Shown one piece after another: positions 7,424 to 12,667 of a stretch of 19,602 bases of DNA. The number at the start of each line of letters is the position of its first letter. The stretch's first letter is position 1. The stretch comes from an uncultured Oscillospiraceae bacterium (lineage in GTDB: Bacteria > Bacillota > Clostridia > Oscillospirales > Acutalibacteraceae), in assembly GCA_900546735.1 (NCBI GenBank), contig URDW01000021.1:1-19602 (forward strand), read 5' to 3'. The translations under genes were made by a program, and so were the position numbers. Below the pieces are notes generated by a model. That model had not been told where the DNA came from. It did not search any database and was given only the letters and a program-made list of their open reading frames with translations.

Positions 7424-7498
7424 GGCCCGGTGGTCAAGCGGCTAAGACACCGCCCTTTCACGGCGGTAACACGGGTTCGATTCCCGTCCGGGTCACCA
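7424..7498 (+). tRNA. tRNA-Glu (TTC)
   Basis: A 75-base cloverleaf with encoded CCA, three bases after the tRNA-Met gene and in the same transcript. The acceptor stem is GGCCCGG/CCGGGTC (one G-T pair), the anticodon stem CCGCC/GGCGG, and the anticodon TTC lies at 7457-7459. No duplicated copy of its 3' end (a possible attachment site) was found elsewhere in the window. Confidence 0.96.
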
Positions 7499-7543
7499 AA
7501 AAGCAGCAAAACGGTGCAAACCGCCTTGCTGCTTTTTCTTTTT
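7499..7543 (+). terminator. Intrinsic terminator of the tRNA operon
   Basis: An 11-12 bp stem AAAAGCAGCAA/TTGCTGCTTTT (left arm to 7509, right arm 7526-7537), with a small inner hairpin, followed by T-rich TTCTTTTT, directly after the tRNA-Glu CCA. Confidence 0.9.
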
Positions 7544-7605
7544 ATGCGTCTATACCTATTAATATATGAATCCTGTCTTTTATCAGGTATCAGGATGCTA
7601 TGCTC

Positions 7606-7637
7606 ACCGGCTGTGCCTTTGCACAGCCGGTTTTTTT
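7606..7637 (+). terminator. Strong plus-oriented terminator overlapping the repressor stop codon
   Basis: A perfect 10-bp stem (7607-7616 with 7621-7630, loop CTTT) is followed by seven T residues. The T tract lies on the plus strand, pointing against the repressor gene, whose stop codon occupies 7636-7638. It may be a second stop for tRNA transcripts or the 3' end of a short RNA starting near 7560, where a smaller hairpin (ATCCTG/CAGGAT, 7570-7595) also lies. Confidence 0.8.
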
Positions 7638-8277
7638 AGTGGATCTCGCGGATCAGCAGTTTGGGCACGCCGATAATACGGCAGCTTTCCAAATCGGCGC
7701 CGGTGATCGTTTTCGGCGGGTAGTTCGGGTTGATCGGGATCAGCTTCATCCAGTCCTCGCCGGTCACATATTCTACCTTTTTCAACGTGGCCATTTCACT
7801 GTCGTACAGCACAGCGCCGATCTCGCCGCTGCGCGCCAGTGCGGTCTGGCGTAAAATCAGCACCTTGTCGCCCTCCATATAAAGCGGGTACATGGAATCG
7901 CCGTGCACGTTCAGAATAAAAAATTCTTCGCTTTTGTGCCCCTTTAAAAAGCGGCGCGGAATGTCCACGGTCTCGCCGCTCCAGTCCTCCACCGCCAGCT
8001 CGCCGTACCCGGCCGCGATCTCGCCGATGACGGGAATGGCCACCACGTCGTCGGTAATGACGGGCGGCAGCAGCTGCGGCCGTTCGCGGTCGCTGCGGCC
8101 GATCAGGTAGTCGACCGACACGCCGTAAAACCCGGCGATTTTGATGAGCATTTCCGTGTTCGGCTCACGCTCGCCTTTTTCGTAGTTGACGTAGGTCGTG
8201 TAGGGGATCTGCAGCGCTCTGGCAGCCTGTGTCATATTGATGCCTTTTTTTTCACGCAATGTTTTGATCCGGTTCAC
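7636..8277 (-). CDS. CI-like repressor: XRE helix-turn-helix plus S24 (LexA-like) autocleavage domain
   Basis: The 213-residue protein has an XRE helix-turn-helix (LREKKGINMTQAARALQIPYTTYVNYEKG, within residues 7-35) and a C-terminal S24 peptidase domain. The self-cleavage apparatus appears intact: a candidate scissile A89-G90 (IAAGYG), nucleophile S128 in HGDSM and general base K166 in ATLKK. Phage repressors of this build are cleaved in response to RecA-ssDNA after DNA damage. The start is a GTG at 8277 behind GGGAGGTGA. The upstream region has divergent promoters and four operator-like repeats, so it very likely represses itself and the rightward holin-endolysin unit. Unlike a normal prophage repressor, it has no integrase, Cro or replication genes nearby. 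Confidence 0.93.
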   Translation of the reverse strand: MNRIKTLREKKGINMTQAARALQIPYTTYVNYEKGEREPNTEMLIKIAGFYGVSVDYLIGRSDRERPQLLPPVITDDVVAIPVIGEIAAGYGELAVEDWSGETVDIPRRFLKGHKSEEFFILNVHGDSMYPLYMEGDKVLILRQTALARSGEIGAVLYDSEMATLKKVEYVTGEDWMKLIPINPNYPPKTITGADLESCRIIGVPKLLIREIH

Positions 8278-8303
8278 CGCCGGCTCACCTCCCTGCTGCC
8301 AAT

Positions 8304-8332
8304 ATCATACACAAAACGAATAAAAAAATCAA
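8304..8332 (-). promoter_or_regulatory. Leftward promoter of the S24 repressor
   Basis: On the minus strand TTGATT (8327-8332) and TATGAT (8304-8309) are 17 bases apart; operator O1 (8308-8322) occupies most of the spacer, which predicts autoregulation. Confidence 0.75.
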
Positions 8333-8452
8333 GCGGCTCGCAGCAATATTATTCATTTTGAGTAAAACGCACAAAAATTTCCGCCTCGATTTGTGCAGAA
8401 TCACGCTTGAAAAATACTCGAAATGAGTATATTATGTTACTCATACCGAATA
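8308..8452. promoter_or_regulatory. Four-copy operator array TACTC-N5-GARTA
   Basis: Four 15-bp imperfect palindromes share the form TACTC-N5-GARTA: O1 at 8308-8322 (TACAC-AAAAC-GAATA), O2 at 8350-8364 on the opposite strand (TACTC-AAAAT-GAATA), O3 at 8415-8429 (TACTC-GAAAT-GAGTA, a perfect outer palindrome) and O4 at 8438-8452 (TACTC-ATACC-GAATA). Centres are 42, 65 and 23 bases apart. O1 lies in the leftward promoter, O3 fills the spacer of the rightward promoter exactly and O4 follows its -10. This is the arrangement of a phage-type genetic switch; binding by the adjacent repressor is inferred. Confidence 0.8.
8407..8435 (+). promoter_or_regulatory. Rightward promoter towards the holin-endolysin unit
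   Basis: TTGAAA (8407-8412) and TATTAT (8430-8435) with a 17-base spacer made of two bases plus the complete operator O3. The first good ribosome binding site downstream is at 8457-8464. Confidence 0.75.
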
Positions 8453-8469
8453 GAAACGGAGGTAGCAAC

Positions 8470-8646
8470 ATGACAGTCTGTACCAAAAAATCGTGCGTCT
8501 GGCGGGTGAGCTGCGGGGGTGGGCACGCGGTGTGCTTTTTGCGCAGCTGCCCGTGGCGTGCCAATGTCTCCGGCCGCCGGCCGCGCCCGCGCCCGGCAGA
8601 CCACGGTACGCAGGCCGTTTGGGCAGCGCTTGCACGGCTGCGGTGA
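8470..8646 (+). CDS. Short unrecognised reading frame behind the rightward promoter
   Basis: An ATG at 8470 follows an excellent ACGGAGG site and opens a 58-codon frame. The product begins MTVCTKKSCVWRVSC and then becomes Arg/Pro-rich and compositionally biased (GRRPRPRPADH), which looks more like GC-rich non-coding sequence than a folded protein. No family is recognised. It may be a short leader peptide, the broken start of a decayed gene, or a real small protein rich in cysteine. The signal for translation start is much better than the signal for a coding body. Confidence 0.35.
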   Translation: MTVCTKKSCVWRVSCGGGHAVCFLRSCPWRANVSGRRPRPRPADHGTQAVWAALARLR

Positions 8647-8970
8647 GTGGCGGTCAAAGGCGCGCGGCGCGGCTGTTTTGCACAAAGCAGTGCTGCATTA
8701 CAGCTGGCGCCGGCGGGCTTTTGCTTTGCAGCCATGCGGGCTGCGCCCGAAGGGCAGGGCACCGTCTGTGCGGCTGCCTCTGTTTTGGTGCAGCGCGCAA
8801 GCTTTGCGGGTTTAAAAGCGGTGGCGGCGTTTCCGCCGGCAAATGGTTGAACGCAGCAAAGCGTTTTGTGCGCAGGCGCACCGGTTTCGGTATGCCGGCA
8901 AAACACCGGGCGCTTTGTTTAAACAGCGCCCGGTGCGCTGCTTTTTTATTTTACGAAACGGAGGAATTTT
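8647..8970 (+). other. GC-rich leader region with several hairpins, no clear gene
   Basis: About 320 bases between the short frame and the holin. Long open frames here exist on both strands because stop codons are rare, but their products are Cys/Arg/Ala-rich and match nothing recognisable. Short inverted repeats are frequent (for example GGCGG/CCGCC near 8823-8840), and the region ends in the terminator hairpin at 8904-8947. It could be an untranslated control region or the remnant of a lost gene. Confidence 0.4.
8904..8947 (+). terminator. Terminator-like hairpin just before the holin
   Basis: A perfect 11-bp stem CACCGGGCGCT/AGCGCCCGGTG (8904-8914 with 8925-8935, loop containing GTTTAAAC) is followed five bases later by a run of six T residues. 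It lies between the rightward promoter and the holin start at 8971, so it may limit lysis gene transcription. Confidence 0.7.
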
Positions 8971-9252
8971 ATGAACATCAACTGGAAAGTCAGACTCAAA
9001 AGCGGTTCGTGGTGGCTGGGCATCATTTCGGCTGTGGTGACGGCGGTGTTTGCCGTTTTGCAGCTTTGCAATGTGGAGCTGCCGGTCACGGCCGATCAGA
9101 TCATGAACGCGGCCATGCTGGTGCTGATGATCCCGGCGGCCATCGGCATCACGACCGACCCGACCACAAAGGGCGTTGGCGACAGCGCGCAGGCAATGGC
9201 CTATGACGCGCCGAAACAGGATATTGCAACGGATGAACAGGCAGGGGAGTGA
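8971..9252 (+). CDS. Phage holin, phiLC3 family
   Basis: This 93-residue protein has the length and pattern of phiLC3-type holins: an N-terminal NWKVRLKSGSWW, a first membrane helix at about 14-31 (LGIISAVVTAVFAVLQL), a second at about 47-61 (AAMLVLMIPAAIGI), and the family's conserved GITTDPTTKGVGDSAQAM after the second helix, followed by a charged tail. Holins collect in the cytoplasmic membrane and open lesions that let endolysin reach the wall. The ATG has CGGAGGAA at good spacing. The stop lies five bases before the endolysin ATG, forming a lysis cassette. The gene lies downstream of a terminator-like hairpin and, farther up, the repressor-controlled promoter. Confidence 0.93.
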   Translation: MNINWKVRLKSGSWWLGIISAVVTAVFAVLQLCNVELPVTADQIMNAAMLVLMIPAAIGITTDPTTKGVGDSAQAMAYDAPKQDIATDEQAGE

Positions 9253-9257
9253 GTGTT

Positions 9258-10112
9258 ATGACGTTTGATGAATTTGTAAAGAAGTACAACGGCAAGTCTA
9301 TCGACTACGACGGTACATACGGCGTGCAGTGCGTCGACCTTATCAAACAGTATGCCGACAGCGTGTTTGGCGTAAAGGGCGGCAGCTGGGGCAACGGGGA
9401 AGATTACTGGAACAACACGGCGTCCGCCCTTGCCAAAATCACGACCAAAATTGCCAACACCGCGTCTTTTGTTCCCAAAAAGGGCGACATCATGGTGTGG
9501 AACGGCAACGTGGGCGGCGGCGCAGGCCATGTGGCCATCTGCACCGGCGAGGGCACTACGAGCTATTTTTACTCGTATGACCAGAACTGGAACGGCAAGG
9601 CCATGCACAAGGTCAAGCATACTTACGACAATGTCTACGGCGTGCTGCGCCCGAAAGACCGGTCGAAGATTACCGGCGCATCTTCGGCTGCCTTTGTTTC
9701 GCCAAAGACATGGACAAACGGTTCGACGAATGAAACGGTGTACACGCAGTCGAATCTTTCGGACAAGGTCGGCACAGTCTACGCGCGCGGCAAAGCTGAC
9801 TGTTACGGCAAGACCGACAGCGGTTATATCGTGGTCTATGCCATTTCCGGCACGTCCAAGGAAAAGGCCGGTTTTGTCAAATATAAAGGCGGCGTGTCGT
9901 CCGCACCGTCTGGCGGCAAGACCTACAAAAACGGCTCTACCACCGAACCGGTCTATGCCGACACCGGCAAAACGACGAAGATCGGCAGCCTGGACAAAAA
10001 CGAGACCTGCACCTGCCTGGCCAAAGTGGGCGGCATGTATCTTGTGAAGTACAAGGTCAACGGCACTTCCAACTACAAGGTCGGCTTTGTGGCTTACGCA
10101 GGCGGCTGCTGA
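9258..10112 (+). CDS. CHAP-domain endolysin with two C-terminal SH3-like repeats
   Basis: The 284-residue protein starts with a CHAP amidase/endopeptidase domain (about 1-135). The catalytic cysteine is C25 (YGVQCVDLIKQYA), the histidine H91 (GAGHVAICTG), and the acidic or amide third residue lies in YSYDQNWNG (D108/N110). CHAP enzymes cut peptidoglycan stem peptides or the Ala-muramic acid bond. Two similar C-terminal repeats follow, at about 150-211 and 221-283, each starting KTW/KTY-NGST and ending GFVKYKGG or GFVAYAGG; these look like wall-binding SH3-type modules. No signal peptide exists, so export would depend on the holin. An in-frame GTG lies at 9249, but the ATG at 9258 has GGGGAG at proper spacing and is preferred. 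Confidence 0.92.
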   Translation: MTFDEFVKKYNGKSIDYDGTYGVQCVDLIKQYADSVFGVKGGSWGNGEDYWNNTASALAKITTKIANTASFVPKKGDIMVWNGNVGGGAGHVAICTGEGTTSYFYSYDQNWNGKAMHKVKHTYDNVYGVLRPKDRSKITGASSAAFVSPKTWTNGSTNETVYTQSNLSDKVGTVYARGKADCYGKTDSGYIVVYAISGTSKEKAGFVKYKGGVSSAPSGGKTYKNGSTTEPVYADTGKTTKIGSLDKNETCTCLAKVGGMYLVKYKVNGTSNYKVGFVAYAGGC

Positions 10113-10422
10113 ATCTATTGTCGGCCGGCGTTTTTCTCGGCGGCACGCTGATTTTATGCAGCGCCGGCAAGGGCGTACAGGTTTTCTGTACGCCCCAGCG
10201 TGTCGAAAAAGGCATAACGGCAATAAAATATACAGCCCGACACGCTGAGAGACTGCCAAAAAGGCGAGTTGGATTTTGTATTTTGCGAGGGGGAGCCGTC
10301 GTCTAAATGCACGCCGATACGTTCGCAACCGCCTTTTGAATGATTTGTTGCGGCGATTGCTCACTTCAAGCGTGCATTTCTCCTCTCCCCAAAAAGCCAT
10401 GTAGCTTTTTGGGGACCCCCTA
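10113..10422. other. Hairpin-rich intergenic region after the CHAP endolysin
   Basis: No gene is supported here. The stretch carries five inverted repeats in succession: GCCGGCG/CGCCGGC (10124-10130 with 10162-10168); a perfect 10-bp stem with a 5-base loop (10171-10180 with 10186-10195); CAGCGTGTCG/CGACACGCTG (10196-10205 with 10238-10247); AAATGCACGC/GCGTGCATTT (10305-10314 with 10370-10379), which encloses CGCAAC/GTTGCG (10324-10329 with 10347-10352); and an 11-bp stem CCCCAAAAAGC/GCTTTTTGGGG (10387-10397 with 10404-10414). It is either a stack of transcription barriers between convergent lysis units or a composite repeat/structured RNA. Confidence 0.6.
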
Positions 10423-10596
10423 GGTACCGCCCCCGAGCAAAAGACAAAAAGCGCAAAAACCGCACAGTTGTGCGGTTTTTCTGCTTTTAAGTGCTTTATT
10501 CTCTTTAGAGTGCAAGATGCTTTTCTGCTTGAGAAAAATAGCAGCCTATTTTTCAATTTTTTCTATGCGCGGTCCAACCGGCTTTTTCGACAGTCT
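10423..10596 (+). repeat. Dispersed intergenic repeat, copy A
   Basis: This 174-base unit recurs inverted at 19418-19593. The left arm (10423-10487) matches the second copy at 62 of 65 positions and the right arm (10565-10596) at 30 of 32, while the roughly 77 bases between them are unrelated. The left arm holds a terminator hairpin whose loop differs between copies while the stem is kept; the right arm ends GGCTTTTTCGACAGTCT and in both copies abuts a further hairpin of different sequence. No transposase is present. Confidence 0.85.
10455..10480. terminator. Bidirectional terminator within repeat copy A
   Basis: A perfect 11-bp stem AAAAACCGCAC/GTGCGGTTTTT closes an AGTT loop and has A and T tracts on both sides, so it can end transcripts from either lysis unit. 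Confidence 0.85.
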
Positions 10597-10623
10597 AAAA
10601 GCCCGGAGTTCCGGGCTTTTTTT
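10597..10623. terminator. Terminator downstream of the C39 endolysin
   Basis: A 10-bp stem AAAAGCCCGG/CCGGGCTTTT (10597-10606 with 10611-10620, loop AGTT) continues into T residues on the plus strand and has TTTT at the stem base on the minus strand. It lies 11 bases beyond the stop codon of the leftward endolysin. Confidence 0.82.
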
Positions 10624-10633
10624 GTTTATTGGT

Positions 10634-11473
10634 TTAAATTAAAAACGTGCAGCGGTCGCTGTACGCCTCCACCCAGCCGGACGGGATCTTGACCCAGATG
10701 TCGCCGGCTGTATTGACCCGAATCTGCTGCACCGTCATGGCGGTGCCCATTTTCAGCGTGGCCGGGCCGCTGGAGGTGACGGCGTGCTTTTTGCCGTCCC
10801 GCGTCAGCTGCGCCACGGTCTTGCGCGGCGTATTGCTGCCTGCGCCGGCATACACATCGCGCCGGCAGCTGCAGGTGTACGTTCGCCCGACCGAAAGCGC
10901 CGGTGTGGGTGCATTCGGCTCGATCAGGTAATACCGGCTGCCCTTCGTATCCTTTTGCAGGTCTGCCGGGCTGACGAGCACAATGCGCCGTTTGCTGTCG
11001 TAGCGCAGCTGCGCACGCCGTTTGGCGTTTGCCGTGTATTTGCCGCTGTAGTAAAACGGGTCCATAACACAGATTTTAGAGCCCTCTGTGCTCATGGCCG
11101 CCACAAAGTGGCCGGAGGTCGAAAACAGATTTGCCGCGCCGCAGTGCACAATGGCCGGACGGCAGCCGCGCACATGCGCCGTAAATTCCTCTTCTGACGA
11201 TGTGGTGCGCCACGAACGGATATAACCCTTTTTGCGCATGCCGTTCAGCAGCGCGGCCATGTTGGTGCCCTCGTTCGCACGCGCGCCCACACTGATGGCC
11301 CACTTCGTAAAATCACGCACAGACGGCAGACGCACACCGTAGTTCCAGACCGCCATCATCACCGCACAGATGCCGCAGCCGGACGTAGCGATCGTGGCAT
11401 TCGGGTGTGACGGCGACGGGTACGGGATGGTTTTGCCGTAGGCCGAATTTTGCTGGTAAAACTTAAGCGCCAT
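10634..11473 (-). CDS. C39-like peptidase endolysin with C-terminal SH3-like domain
   Basis: Residues 1-180 form a papain-like C39-type peptidase domain: active cysteine C33 in ATSGCGICAVMM, histidine H122 in TSGHFVAAM and aspartate D138 in VMDPFYYSG. The remainder (about 190-279) resembles a bacterial SH3-type wall-binding module ending IWVKIPSGWVEAYS. Such proteins act as phage endolysins cutting peptide bonds in peptidoglycan. No signal peptide is seen, so it depends on a holin. The frame has an ATG three codons upstream (11482), but the start at 11473 is chosen because GGAGG then sits about nine bases away instead of abutting the codon. It overlaps the holin gene by 11 bases. It shares no clear similarity with the CHAP endolysin on the other strand. 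Confidence 0.88.
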   Translation of the reverse strand: MALKFYQQNSAYGKTIPYPSPSHPNATIATSGCGICAVMMAVWNYGVRLPSVRDFTKWAISVGARANEGTNMAALLNGMRKKGYIRSWRTTSSEEEFTAHVRGCRPAIVHCGAANLFSTSGHFVAAMSTEGSKICVMDPFYYSGKYTANAKRRAQLRYDSKRRIVLVSPADLQKDTKGSRYYLIEPNAPTPALSVGRTYTCSCRRDVYAGAGSNTPRKTVAQLTRDGKKHAVTSSGPATLKMGTAMTVQQIRVNTAGDIWVKIPSGWVEAYSDRCTFLI

Positions 11474-11744
11474 CTGCCGCATCCTCCTCCCTGGCCGGTT
11501 CGTTTTCCGTTTTGCTTTCGATCAGGTAGCCCTGCGCCTCGATGGCCTTTTCGGTAAAAGAATTGTTTTTCCACCAGGCGGCTATGGCTGCAGCCGCCAC
11601 GGCCGCCGACGAAACGGCCGTGTAGACCTCGCCGTCCGAAAACGGCAGCGGATTTTTGCCGAGCACCGTCAGCACCATGTTGACCAGCGTGAGCGCCAGA
11701 GCAAGCGTTCTGGCGACCGTGCCGGCCGAAATTTTTGGTTTCAC
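11463..11744 (-). CDS. Phage holin, SPP1 family
   Basis: The 93-residue product matches SPP1-type holins: KISAGTVARTLALALTLVNMVLTVLGKNPLP with a first membrane helix at about 9-28, a second hydrophobic helix at about 41-58 (AVSSAAVAAAAIAAWW), and the family signature WWKNNSFTEKAIEAQGYL at 57-74, then an acidic tail. It would permeabilise the membrane for the downstream C39-like endolysin. Its start overlaps the stop of the membrane/coiled-coil gene by four bases and its end overlaps the endolysin start, so the three genes form one tightly coupled cassette. It is unrelated in sequence to the phiLC3-type holin of the opposite cassette. Confidence 0.9.
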   Translation of the reverse strand: MKPKISAGTVARTLALALTLVNMVLTVLGKNPLPFSDGEVYTAVSSAAVAAAAIAAWWKNNSFTEKAIEAQGYLIESKTENEPAREEDAADGA

Positions 11745-12025
11745 TTGCGCTTCTCCTTTTCTTCAAGTGCTTTGAGCCTGCCCTCGTGCGCCTGCAGCTG
11801 CGACTCGCACTGTTCCAGCTGCGCAAAAATCTTTTCATGGCGCAGGGCAGACTTCTGCTTAAAAGCCTGCAGGTCCCTTTCCTCCCTTTCTATTCTATAC
11901 ATCAGGTGGTTCAGCTGTTCATTCAGCCGCGTCATGGCGCGCGTGTTTTTCGTCAGCGGCACGGCCACCGTGCCGATCAGCCCAACGATCGAGATCAGTA
12001 CGGTCACAACACTCCATGCATCCAT
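11741..12025 (-). CDS. Small phage-type membrane/coiled-coil protein upstream of the holin
   Basis: This 94-residue protein has one N-terminal membrane helix (about 3-23, AWSVVTVLISIVGLIGTVAV) followed by a long charged coiled coil (about 28-92, with repeated LNEQL, RIEREERDL, LEQCESQL and LKALEEKEK heptads). Proteins of this shape commonly precede the holin in lysis modules of Firmicute phages; XhlA is a functional analogue, with the membrane helix at the other end. It may assist or inhibit the holin at the membrane. The start ATG at 12025 has GGCAGGTGA upstream. No catalytic motif is present, and assignment rests on shape and position. Confidence 0.75.
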   Translation of the reverse strand: MDAWSVVTVLISIVGLIGTVAVPLTKNTRAMTRLNEQLNHLMYRIEREERDLQAFKQKSALRHEKIFAQLEQCESQLQAHEGRLKALEEKEKRK

Positions 12026-12081
12026 CGTCTCACCTGCCCGCCGCTGCCGCGCACCGCGGCATTTTTCCTTTTTATATACAT
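12004..12081 (-). CDS. Possible 25-residue leader peptide of the leftward lysis cassette
   Basis: An ATG at 12081 is preceded by GAGGAGG at ideal spacing and opens a 25-codon basic frame (MYIKRKNAAVRGSGGQVRR...) whose stop lies 22 bases inside the next gene in another frame. The overlap would couple translation of the cassette to this leader. A short hairpin (GCCTG/CAGGC) lies just before the ribosome binding site. No homologue is recognised; the strong ribosome binding site is the main support. Confidence 0.4.
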   Translation of the reverse strand: MYIKRKNAAVRGSGGQVRRWMHGVL

Positions 12082-12177
12082 TCTTTTATTCCTCCTCTGC
12101 CTGGTGACAGGCGTTTTCAGCTGCAGGCGGCCGGAGCCTGCAGCCAGCGGCGGCCGCGCGCCGCAGACCCCGAAAGA

Positions 12178-12204
12178 CAGAAAAAGACCGCCCGTTGGGC
12201 GGTC
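12178..12204 (-). terminator. Terminator of the obg-mrnC unit
   Basis: On the minus strand an 8-bp stem GACCGCCC/GGGCGGTC with a 3-base loop (12186-12193, 12197-12204) is followed by TTTTTCTG. It separates mrnC from the leftward lysis cassette, for which no clear promoter is seen between this hairpin and 12081. Confidence 0.85.
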
Positions 12205-12253
12205 CTCTGTTTTTCGGCGGACAGTTTCAGGTTAGCAAAAACGCCGCGCCCTG

Positions 12254-12667
12254 TCAAGGCGCGGCGGCAGTTGGTCCGTTTATTTGGTCAAAAAGTTCGC
12301 GGATACGCTCCGTACGGTCTGAAAGATACAGGTAGCCGAACAGCGCTTCCAGCCCGGTGGCCAAGCGGTAATCCGTTATGCTGGCGTTTTTGGCCGAATG
12401 GTTCGGGTGGGCATTGCGCCCGCGGCGCACCACGGCCTGCTCCTCTTCGCTCAGCAGCGAGGCGATTTTTTTCAGCGCCTGCGCCTGTGCCCTGGCGCGC
12501 ACCACCTCGGTGCTGCGGCGGTTCAGCTCGTGCACCGGGCGGTTGGCCTCGCACGCCAGAAACTCGCGCACCAAAAGCTCATAAACGGCATCGCCCACAA
12601 AAGCCAGTGTAAGCGGGCTGAGCTGGCGCGGCGAGACCGGCTCGTCAAACAATCTCAAAAGCGTCAC
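12254..12667 (-). CDS. mrnC: Mini-ribonuclease III (23S rRNA maturation)
   Basis: The 137-residue protein is the RNase III catalytic domain without a double-stranded RNA-binding domain, which defines Mini-III, the enzyme that matures 23S rRNA ends in Firmicutes. The signature LAFVGDAVYELLVRE (21-35) carries catalytic-site D26 and E30; RNAHPNHSAKNASITDYRLATGLEALFGYLYL (84-115) carries the second half, with E107. The ATG overlaps the obg stop by four bases, so the two ribosome-related genes are coupled. Length is typical for the family. Confidence 0.94.
   Translation of the reverse strand: MTLLRLFDEPVSPRQLSPLTLAFVGDAVYELLVREFLACEANRPVHELNRRSTEVVRARAQAQALKKIASLLSEEEQAVVRRGRNAHPNHSAKNASITDYRLATGLEALFGYLYLSDRTERIRELFDQINGPTAAAP

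Noticed and set aside
8493..9206. A 237-codon plus-strand frame running from the lysis leader into the holin
   Set aside because: It overlaps the certain holin gene in another frame, lacks a ribosome binding site and has a Cys/Arg/Ala-rich product.
9201..10556. A 451-codon open frame on the minus strand opposite the CHAP endolysin
   Set aside because: It mirrors the coding frame of a well-supported endolysin, has no ribosome binding site and an Arg/Ala/Val/His-rich product with no recognisable domain; it arises from GC-rich third positions.
7424..12240. Integration of an element at tRNA-Glu
   Set aside because: The lysis island starts just after a tRNA gene, but no duplicate of the tRNA 3' end and no integrase were found in the window, so no attachment sites are called.
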